DNA of 64,000 bases from assembly GCF_032854445.1 (NCBI RefSeq), contig NC_088307.1, forward strand, positions 9,438,017-9,502,016. Direction: 5' to 3'. Of this stretch, positions 24,801-36,800 are shown one piece after another. How positions within the stretch are numbered: the first letter of the stretch is position 1; the number at the start of each line of letters is the position of its first letter. The stretch is from Liolophura sinensis. Its lineage: Eukaryota; Mollusca; Polyplacophora; Chitonida; Chitonidae. Position numbers and translations under genes: made by a program. The notes under the pieces are model-generated. The model saw nothing but the letters and a program-made list of their open reading frames with translations. It was not told where the DNA came from and searched no databases.

Positions 24801-27800
24801 ACACTTGTTGAATAAATATATTTGCACCAGAATTTAGTCTCTTGAGCTAATAAATGTGTTTAACATGGATTTTGATCATATTTATATTTTTAAAACATTC
24901 ATAAATATTACCACAATTCAGATTAAATGCATTTACTTTAATAAAAACAAATTTATACTGAAATAAATTTATTAGACATGCATCACATCCTTATTTACAA
25001 CATTATTATGCAAAGATGATATATACCATGAAGTGGCCCCAAATACCCACCATACAAAAATATTTCAAAATACCCTTTCTCCTGAGAGAAAAAATGGAAA
25101 AAAAAATAGCAAAGACCATATTTGCAAATAAGTTTTCAGTCTTTTTCATTTGATTTTTGCATCATTCTTCTGTTTTCTTCTTTAAGATACTACACAAGTA
25201 CCTTCTCGTTAAGTCTCTGCCAGAAGATAGCGAGGAGGAAGACAGCACAGATCGGAGGCTGAAGGAAGCTGGAGACGACCTGAATGTAGACGAAGAGGTC
25301 ACTGCCCTGGGACGCCTTGATAACCGGGATCCACACAATACTGATGGCCACCAAGACCACCACAAATATCCTGACAGGGGAGACAACTCAGTCATAAATA
25401 CCGTCAGACTGTTCAATCGAGGTGATCTGTTTAATACGATGTAATATAACTAGGAGATTAGGACAGTTTCCACCCTTTTTGTTAATATTCTTTTGTTTTA
25501 CTATTGCAAATTCAAGTTTCAACATTCAATTACAATGTAGCATTGTTTTTTGTGTATTCAAATTATGACCATTAAACTTTTCTACCAAATTTTCATTTTG
25601 AAAAATGTTCTTTCTTTAATTCCTTACAGCTGCGATTGTCTACCCATAAACAATGAATTCTTTACTTTTTTTTTAAATGCAATTTCATGACCAATGTAAC
25701 TTGTTCTTTCATCATTTAATGGAGGCATCATCTGCTAACCAGCTTACTAACAATTATCCTATCATCCTTCAGCACTTTTCTTTTTTTCATACAATTTAAA
25801 ACTTAAAACTCACCTACTGATAGCATGACACTGCTAAATAAAAAGCTCACCTGCTGACAAGCTTATCTGCCAACAAGCTCACCTGTTGAAGAGCTTACCT
25901 GCTAACAAACTCACATAATGACGATATGACATGCTAAAAAGCTCACCTGCTGAAGGGCTTACCTCCTATCAAGCTTACTGGCTAAGAAGCTCACGTCCCC
26001 TCCTGACATGCTAACAAGCTTACCTGCTAACGAGCTTACCTGCCGACAATCATGATTTCAAGCTCAGAGGCTTTCTTCCTGACTAATGTCCACATGTCCA
26101 TGGCAAAGATGGTGCTGCTGCTGTTGAAGATAGAGGTCAAAGAGGACATCAGCGCAGCCAGCATCACCGCTAACATCAAACCACGAGCGCCTGAAAACAC
26201 ATATAAGGGCTAGAAAATCCATCTCCTAATCATATCTATTTTTTTCAATTAGGGTTCCGAACTGTTTGAAAATATTTTACAAGGACTTTCATCGACCATT
26301 CAGTTGAGGTATGTATGAACTTTCATGTGGAATTAATGGATAACATTACCAGTATTTAATAGTGCATTTGGAACATAATTTATTCAGCACTGAAAAAAAA
26401 TTACATCCCACGACTTATATTAACATCAACTCTTTTCCCAGACTTTCAAAGACTTCCAACAACTTTCAAGGACGAGTGGGAACACTTGAAAGGTGGCAGT
26501 CAGAAACTAGCATAAACCACCAACCTTTGGCAAGTTACTGATGAACTTTCCTACGTGTGACAAACAGATATGCTCAAACATATTGTTGGAAGATAAATGG
26601 TCTTCAGCAAACATAAAGACTCCATTAACAGCCACAGAATGCCCTCAACCTCACCAAGGCTCCATGTACATTGTATGCATTGTATAAGGGCAGGTGTTAA
26701 GTTTTAATATGCACAGCATAAGGGCAGGTGTTAAGTTTTAATATGCACAACATAAGGGCAGGTGTTAAGTTTTAATATGCACTGTATAAGGGCAGGTGTT
26801 TTAAGTCTTGCTTAAAATTTGACAGTCACTATTATAGAAATTCAATGTTCAACCTGATAATATATATGTACATCTAGGGTCAACAATTGTAATAAATTTC
26901 CAAAAGATTTTATTTTATTTATTTATTTGAGTGGTTTTTTACACTGTACCCAAGAATATTTCACTTATACGACAGTGGCCAGCATTATGGTGGGAGGAAA
27001 CCGGGCACAGCCCGGGGTAAAACCCAGGAACATCCGCAGGTTGCTGACAGATCTTCCCACTTACGGCCGGAGAGGGAGCCAGCATGAGCTGGACTTGAAC
27101 TCACAGCGACCACATTGGTGAGAGGCTCCTGGGTCATAATGCTGTGCTAGCGCGCAAACCAACTGAGCCACGGAGGCCCCAAATTTCCTAAAGATAGTTT
27201 GCGATCAACGCAATAAAAAAAAAAAAAAATGCCCTATCATCAAAATTCATGTCTCGATAAAAAAAAAAATAAAAAAATAAAATGCGTTGCTGTTGTTACC
27301 TGGAGGCATGAGGTTAAGCACTAGAGTGGGATAGGCAAGGTTAGCACAACCTGCGCGACTGCCACACAGCTCGTAGCACACGTCTGGGTCCGCGCAGCCA
27401 ACAGTGTCTGTAACAAGATACCAGAACACTGGTCTGAGGAGCCATACGGGTTAACTGTAGTACAACAGTATGAAAAAGAAATCCCCAATTATTAGAAATG
27501 CTTCAAATTTGGGGACCGTTCAGTTCAGTTACAAACTCAGTGACCAGTGTTACCATAAAACAACACATATACATTGATCGCATAATTAATGTCATCTTTC
27601 TTGAATGTTAGAATTGGCATTGTGTAAAAAGTCTTGAAGAATTAAATTTCAAACATCAAATATGTAGCACTGTGCACATGTTTTCCCCAAATTTTAAGCA
27701 TTTCTGTCAAAAGAAAAAATAAGACTAACATCTGAGCATCAGCAAGTGAAAGTTTTAGTGCTTTCCACTGTGGCAGTGGATTTCTCAAACTCCTCCAATA

Positions 27801-30800
27801 ATATTTGGTGATACTCAGGAGTTCGTCTCTAATCAATATAGCCCGTGTACGAGTCATGATGTTTATTTCACGTAAAAAATTCAACAGTTTTCCCACTACT
27901 ACCTTCAAATGATTACAGTGTACAAAACTGGAAGACTTATCGATACGCATTTATACATGATTCAGATGATATACGATATTAAATGGCAAAGTTGACAACA
28001 GCTTTATTAATTCTGTCACAATAGGCGTATGGTGAAACGAGACATTCCAGATTAGGCATGCACATACGTATAGATAAACACCCCCGCTTATCCCAATTAA
28101 AAAATATAAAAAAAAAACATACCGATTGTGTGTAATGGGAATTTGTTTAAGTATTTCTTTTCAAATTTCATTTAAAACTAATGCGGTTTCTGGTAGAGGT
28201 TTACATGGTCATTTTGGAAAGCAGAAGGAGACTGGTTAAGAAGGGAAGATCTTTCATTGGTCGCAGAAGGGTGAATATGAATGTTGGAATGGGAGAGGAC
28301 ACAAAGGTTTCCCTAAAATGTGGTTATGTCCTTAAAAACCAGTCATTTATCCCTACATAAAAAATTTCATATCAAAATATTTCATCTTCAACAATAAGAA
28401 TTAAAAAAATACAAGAGCAAGAAAAAAATAACCAGGGTTTAATAAAAGCTGAAATAATCTTAATTTCTTATAAAAACAAAGGATTTTTTGGAATACATTT
28501 ATCCTTAAAGTCCTCAGGGAATATCAAATTTGAACGTTTCCTGACTGACATACACCGACTGATTCATAAGACGATGTAAATATGAATAATTTGACTTGAA
28601 CAAGGAAATTTTAAAACTTAGTCCCATATCACCTGCCTAACAAATAAATTCACACTATTCTAGATACAAGAACATATGCACTGTGTGCTGTACCAAATGG
28701 ATGCTTCATTTCTGTAAGAACATTTTTCATCTTTTCATGAAAAATTTTGAAATAAAGTTCACAGTAACAGTCCATATTCAACAAAAAAGTCTGAATTTTG
28801 AATTTTGCCTTTTGTGAATAATAAAAAATTATCCCAATTTAAAAAACAAAAAACAAAAAAAAAACCCAGGCATGTCAGGATTTTGATATCACCGATTTGG
28901 TACGAATGTCTTAAGCAATACGACAACACCTTCCCTTCAGTATTGTTAGAACAAAAATTCTCTGAAGCAAGTCTGAATTCAAGTTTTTGATGCACAGACA
29001 ATACTAAAGGAATAATGTTGACCATGAATCCAAAATTCCCTTTACCAGCGGCTTTGACCAGCATTGACATTTTAACAACTGAATGCTCGAAAGCATATTC
29101 GCCGCAAGTCGTCTTCGATTATTGATGTGTATTTTGCGCACATTTTAAGTGCAACTGTTCTCAAAGTTCTCAGTGTTTTTCCGTGTTGCCACTTATAGCC
29201 ACTGCAACACAAACAGAAGGGAACATGAAAATCAAAATGGCAGACCACTCATTCGTGTCACTTAATTTTTCATCTTTTTGCAACCTGTAAATTCTGAAAC
29301 TATACAATACCTACGCACACTGGCATTCAGAGACGGTGATGCAGCTCTCCTGGTTTACATGTTGATGGACAACGGAGATCTATCTACAGAGTGTTGGCAG
29401 CTAACTGGGTAAGGAACTTCAACAGCTGATTACCTATCCTAGCTTAAAAATCAAATAAAGTAAGAAAGGGCCTACCGTTCTATAAACACATCTACCCTAA
29501 TTCCTCAACCTTTCTGCATATTGAAGAGCAATTTTTTGAGACAAAACTACATTGGTTGGACTGACCAGTTTCAGGGCTTCTCAAAAAGGATAACTTTACC
29601 AGCCAACACAGAATAATGTCTTCAGAATATGCTTGAAAAAACACCTTGCAAAAATGCAAAAAGTCTGAAGAATTACAGTAGTTTTGATAATCGCCTTGTG
29701 GTGCAGATCATGGTATAGTTTATTCACAACTGCTTACATATACTTTTAATATTGCCTGATTCTGGATTGGCCAGAATACGACCAATGACTGCAGTTTATA
29801 CTCTATAGATCACTGTCCATCTGCATTAAGTAGGAGAGCTACAGCACTGTACTAATTAACAGGAATTTAAAGTTTAACAGAAACAGTGTTTCTACACTAT
29901 TTAAACGTAGACTAAAGAAACACATGGAAGCATTTAAATAAAACAGTTCCAAAAGAAAAAAAAAATTACTTTTGATTTTAGGATTCCGAAAGTAAGAATT
30001 CTGATCAAATGTTTCTTTTAAGGGTGAAAAATTAATAAACAAAGTGACATGAATTGGTCTGCCTTGCACATTGCCAATAAAGAGCACCATGTTGTTGTTG
30101 TTGTTTGTACCTGGCCATTCATTGAAGCATTACAAAGTACAACACCAATATGCATATAGTTCAAATTACAACTCTCCCGACAAGAAAAATAGTGAACACT
30201 TCAAAAGCTTACACAGTGCTGTTAGCATTTTTACAAGTATCCGGGTAATTTATGCTTTATTTTTTAAAAAGCTTTTGTTGTTGTTGTCAACATGGGGGGC
30301 AATTAGACCTACATGTCACTAAAAAAAAAGAAAATTTGAAGGCATTACCTGTGGAGAGAGGAAAATTATATATCTTAAAACTGACAGTAATTAACCAATC
30401 ATTTCTGACTAATACACACCTATGGACAGATTCACAAAACATGATTTCAGTTATTTTGAAACATGGGACTAAAACCAGAGAAATTTACAGGAAACCACTC
30501 TGACAGCGTTATAAAACAACAAAGATTAATATTCCCTACATCAGCTGTTACTGTCGACTGCCTTTGGCTTATTAGAAGGGCTGAAATACTGATATGTACT
30601 TGCCAGAGTAGATGATCACTCCCCCACACGGGATATATAAATAAATAACATCGGGATTACAAACACTGACCTTGGCAAAACCGCTTATTATGTCACAGTT
30701 ATGCAGTCAAATAAAAGTCTCTTGTATATGTGTATGTACTTATAGCCCAGGACCCGCCATTGCAACTTAGTCAGGGGAGATAACTCCCCAAAACAGGATG

Positions 30801-33800
30801 AATTTGAGGGATGACAACTCTGTTCACATGAAACGGTAATCCAACTACTTTTTAGTGGAATGACAGAAGTTTTTTACTTATTTTCCAATGAAAACCTGTT
30901 ACCTAGCAACAAATATTTCAGACTTCTTAAAACTTTACAGGTATAACCATGCAGCTGTCTGAGTCAATGACAACAGCAGTAGCACTTTTCCCCTTACTTC
31001 ATGCAGTTTTGGATAAGAGTACACTGTGACTCCGATGTTTCAATAGTTCCAGAGGATAGCAGTTACAGAAGATACGCAAAATTAAGCCGAGTAATAAGCA
31101 AATTAATACAATTACAGAGTAGAAACAGTTAAAATCCACCGGTATGATTATCTCTGCAAAACTCTAGGAATCAAAGATACAGTGACAAAAATGTAAATTT
31201 AGTGTAGACTAAATTAGTAGTCTCCCACTACCATACATAGTTAGCTACCTTCAGTGACAACATCCTTAAGGTATGAAATTCCATGGCTTGATTAGCTACA
31301 CAATGGTGGGTCCTGAGGTGCAAACTAAAAACATGCCTGCAACAACTGGCAACCATACAGATCCACTAATGGGCCACTGTGAATCCAAAATTAGAGGATC
31401 AAACGTGTCACCTAAATTTTCATGACTGCCCGCTGCAACACAGGCAAGAGACCTGGTGCTGAGAATGTGCTATTCTTGCTCCCTTCACAATGCCTCTAAA
31501 AATCTTCACTGACAAAATTTTTGAAAAGTCTTAAACACAGCTGATGTCTTCTTATTTTTTTCGTCTTTTGTTGAGTGATACTATGGCAATTCTGTACTGA
31601 ATAGAAACCAAAAAATCATTGTCGTATGGAATGTGTTGTTTAAATTAACTACCATAGTTTAAAAATAAATTTGTTAAAACCCAATCATACATACATAGTA
31701 CTAATTAAAAGAAATAAGTTACAAGGATTAATGATAACCATTCTGAAGAATAAAAAATTCCATATCCCAATTCTTTAAAAAACAAAAAAAAAACAACTAA
31801 CAAACCAATCACTAAATAACACTTTGTTGGTAATTACGGTTGGTGTGGATAAAAATTTCAGAAAAAACATAATTCAAACGTCTTTCTTAAGATTGGAGTC
31901 GGACCAACGACAAACCAAATTTTCCACAAAGGTACATTTCATGTTAGTGATCAGTTTAAAGGTTAATTGAGGGAGACCAGATGAGAATGTGGAAGGGAAT
32001 GCGAAGGTATGTCAGTGTGTTAAGAGAACTCCCTACAACTAAATTTAACATTCATTTTTTTTTTTAAAGTGCACCGTCACCAAATAGGATCACTATTTTT
32101 GTCCAATGAGGAACTAGGCTTTTATTCTTTCACGACGTACAGTGTACCCAGTCAAGTGACTTCAACCCCTAAGTTTCAGAATGTAAAAAAAAAAAATTGT
32201 ACACCTTAGATATAAGTGTAGACATAAAACAAAAACCTTAAAAGACACTTCTATTTGCAAAAGCTGCAACATCCCACAACGATTTGACGTTAATATAAAT
32301 TTAACAATTGTTTTAAGTGGATGCCCCATGTTAACGGATACACTGCCAAATACTTGACTGACTGACTGACTGACTGACTGACTGACAGAAGAACATTTGG
32401 AGCCTCTACAGCTCAAAAAAGCTAAACCGTAACTTCTTTTACAGTTTACGCATCTAAGAAAATTTCAAACACTTACACATAAGATCCTATTTTTAATTAC
32501 TCTTGGATCTCAGAGTGGGTAAAAATTTTAAAATCTTTCCCATCTAAATTTACATTTTATCTACTTGTACAAGATATGCTTCAAGCTTCAATGCTAGTTC
32601 TCGGAGTTGTTTTTTTTTTTTTTTTTTTTTAGTTTTACAGATGCGCGACAATAGTTGAATATAAACAAGAGGCTATTGCAAATTAGAACTAAGAGTTATG
32701 GCACAATAATGTTAAAACATTACAAGCACGACAATGATTAAAATGGGGAAAAACACATTAATGAACTTTCAAACAGTTTTTAACAGTATGTATGTAAAGA
32801 ATGTATGTAAAAGAATGTATGTAAATGAATATATAACGAACATTTTCGGTGTTGCAGCATTAAAGCCCACAATGTTAATAAGTACCACCAGATTTGTATA
32901 TTTGATAATTCAATGCATTACAAGACAGCAAATGTTTTGTGGTTAGATTACAGTCCCTATTTAAATTGTGCAACAGACTTTTTATTAGCAGCTCTCTGAT
33001 CCCTACAGCTGTCTCTCACATATTCTGTGTTAAACATACAAAACAATGAAAAACATGAATTCTGGAAGTGATGTTTTGCCAATATATATCCCCTACCACC
33101 TACCAGTTTTAGCTGTCGGTATATTAGCATTGTCAGGAATATAATTATCAGAATAAAAACCTTGGTACTTTCATAAAAAAATCAACGAAACAGCCCAAAA
33201 ATCTAACTTGATATCAAAAAGTCATGTACCAAGTTTCAAGCTCCAATAATTTCCATCCCCAGTCAGGAGAATCTTTTGAAATTTCTGAGCATGTTAATGT
33301 GCAATTTCCAGCAAAATGTCAAACTCTTTGGTCACTGTGGACTTGCTTTGTCTTATTTTCTATCTGTCCAATTTTCGACACTTCCATACTCCTCACAGTG
33401 GATGCTTCAGCAGATTTCAATACACATTCACACTTCTCACATTGGGTGTTTCGACAAATTACAGTTTTCAACATACATTTCCAAGCTCTTCACAATGGGG
33501 GTGCTATAGACCACTTTAATGGTCAACATCGCTTGCGTACTATAGTCACCTAAGGGCGACGTATGCAAATGAAGGTCTTGGTAACAAAATAAACTTATTA
33601 GACGGCCTTATCAGTCAGGTCAATATTCTTTGGACAACATCGTGAAATTTCACACTTCTCAATATTCTAACATAAAAAGAGTTAAGCTTTCTATCAGCCT
33701 TTAAGAAACAAGCACAGTATGAAGAAAAGAACAGGTGCCCGGTTTACTACCACACCTTTCTGTTCTGTGCACAAAAAACATTACCCTACCTGGAAACAAG

Positions 33801-36800
33801 ATTCGCGCAATCATTCCTGGAAAAATAATAAGAAACAGTGGAAGAATCTTCAGGTAGCCACAAAAAATTGTCCCAGCCTTTGCATGATCGTAGGTCTTCC
33901 CAGCCAATGCTCGCTGAACAATTACCTGATCAAAGAGAAAGTTTGATATTGCGGTGTTAGGCATGTAACAAAATCCTGAGGGGGCGGGGAAAATGATCAG
34001 TTCAATATATTGTTGTTGGTTACAAGTATTTGTTGAATTTTTGACATCTACAGTGGTGGCCAGTTTTACGGGTGGAGTAAATTGGAGAGTGCGGAATAAA
34101 CCATCGACCTTTTGCAAGTTACTGACAAACTTTCCCACGTGTGACAGATCTATGATCTCGCACATCAAATCTGCGAAAGACAATTTGTCTTCAACAAACA
34201 TAAAACAGTGCAAATGGTCCATGAGCTCCGCAGACCGCTCACTGCCACCACTGTTCATGAGCTCCGCAGACCGCTCACTGCCACCACTGTTCATGAGCTC
34301 TGCAGACTGCTTACTGCCACCACTGTTCATGAGCTCCGCAGACTGCTCACTGCCACCACTGTTCGTGAGCTCTGCAGACTGCTTACTGCCACCACTGTTC
34401 ATGAGCTCCGCAGACTGCTTACTGCCACCACTGTTCATGAGCTCCGCAGACTGCTTACTGCTATCACTGTTCATGAGCTCCGTAGACCGCTCACTGCTAC
34501 CACTGTTCATGAGCTCCGCAGACCGCTCACTGCCACCACTGTTCATGAGCTCCGCAGACTGCATACTGCTACCACTGTTCATGAGCTCCGCAGACTGCTT
34601 ACTGCTACCACTGTTCATGAGCTCCGCAGACTGCTTACTGCCACCACTGTTCATGAGCTCTGCAGACTGCTTACTGCCACAACTGTTCATGAGCTCTGCA
34701 GACTGCTTACTGCTACCACTGTTCATGAGCTCCGCAGACTGCTTACTGCCACCGCTGTTCATGAGCTCCGCAGGCTGCTTACTGCTACCACTGTTCATGA
34801 GCTCCGCAGACCGCTCACTGCCACCACTGTTCATGAGCTCCGCAGGCTGCTTACTGCTACCACTGTTCATGAGCTCCGCAGACTGCTTACTGCTACCACT
34901 GTTCATGAGCTCCCCAGACTGCTTACTGCTACCACTGTCCATGAACACAGGCTGCAATCGACCTATTCATGAACACCGACAGCAATCTACCTGTTCATGA
35001 ACATCGACAGCAATCTACCTGTTCATGAACATCGACAGCAATCTACCTGTTCATGAACACCGACAGCAATCTACCTGTTCATGAACACCGACAGCAATCT
35101 ACCTGTTCATGAACACCGACAGCAATCTACCTGTTCATGAACACCGACAGCAATCTACCTGTTCATGAACACTGACAGCAATCTACCTGTTCATGAACAC
35201 CGACAGCAATCTACCTGTTCATGAACACCGACAGCAATCTACCTGTTCATGAACACCGACAGCAATCTACCTGTTCAGGAATACCGACAGCAATCTACCT
35301 GTTCATGAACACCGACAGCAATCTACCTGTTCATGAACACAGACAGCAATCGACCTGTTCATGAACACCAACAGCAATCTACTGGTTTGTGAACACCAAC
35401 AGCAATCTACAAAATGTGCAAATTCCCTGCCCAATGCTGGAATTGAACCCACATCTCAAGTGCATCATGGTTAGGAATCATACATCTTTCTCTACAACAT
35501 CCTTAGTTTAAAACTGCTTATGTGGAAAAACGCACACGACTATATGAAATAAGACATCTTCCCAACAAAAAAAAAAAAAAAAAAAAAAAAAAACAAACAA
35601 ATTTGCATGATGTGCATTTGAACTCCCACCCAGTGTGATTAACAACAGCTACATCTTGTTTACCTGATCAGAGCACCAATACCATATGGAGTTGATTGTG
35701 AGCCCTATGATCCCTGGCCACGGGATGTCGCCCGAGGACGCGCTACGGATGAGGTGCATGTAGTCCTTCCGCGGGTACCCACATGAGGTGTTGCTGTTCA
35801 GTGTCGTGTTGGGAATGGCACTGGGGTACTTCTCTACCATGGCAGAGAACCCGCCCACTTTGATGTAGCCTGCAGAGAGAACAGCCAGGTATGAAACACT
35901 TCAGCTGTTATAACCTATCTAGAAAACAGTTAATTGACAATCCTCAGAACTCATAGCTGCACACTTTTTTTATGAAGAGTTGGATTTGAACACGCGACTT
36001 ATTTGATTGGTTGTTCTTACACCATACTTAAGATCCCTTTGACATCATAATTAAAACAGAAGGCTGTTCATGGGAGATAACCCTGCTGTGTTGTACGGCG
36101 TGTGAACTGCAGCATTGTCATTATGGTCACTTTTTGCCGATAGCCTGTGACATTTTTGAAACTGTTTTCCTGTGTACACCCGTTTTGAGCTTATTTTAGC
36201 TTTGGTCGACCAGTTTGAAATGCCATTTGACGCGCATTTGTTCCTCCTGATCACAGAAACCCTTGAATGGTAGCAGACAAACCATATGACATCTGAATGG
36301 CACTGAAAGTTGCGCTTCCATATGTAAAAACAGATGGCGAATCAGAGTATTGTCACCAAGGACCCATGCACAGAGACAAAGGGAAGAAACCACACAGTTT
36401 GTCTCCGGCCACGCTTGAAAGCTTCACTTCAAGCCTCTGAGTAACTGAAAGACAAGCAAGCTTTGTAACCATTCGCCCACCACATACTATCCCCTCAACA
36501 CAAGTCTGCAAATGAAATTGCAGGACTCGCAACATGACTGGATCACAGGGTTAGTACATGGTTCTGAATCAGTCTAGGTCTGTGCTCAGTCAGCTGTATA
36601 CGTACGCCTGCGCGCGGCCGAAATAGTCAATACATTAGTAACACAATGTATGCATTCATATTTAGTAAATGAACCCAAATTTTGACCACTAGAAAGTCTC
36701 ACATTTTGCTGGCTTCCGAGGGGAGTTCTATTGATTTTATAAAGATGTTGTGAGTGAGTGCCTGAGATTTAACGTCATACTTAACAATTTTTCCGTCGTA

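Noticed and set aside
27091-27180. Functional tRNA gene (A and B box present)
   Set aside because: The cloverleaf cannot be completed; it is the tRNA-derived head of a SINE with target duplications.
33701-34957. A 418-residue single-exon gene
   Set aside because: Fusion of the 36-bp array with SGLT exon 9; exon 9 has a good acceptor and the correct family boundary at VIVQR. Kept only as a low-weight intron-retention idea.
33993-35000. A secreted repeat protein with [12 protein letters not shown] units on the plus strand
   Set aside because: The 36-bp unit keeps all frames open; two different plus frames and one minus frame are equally long.
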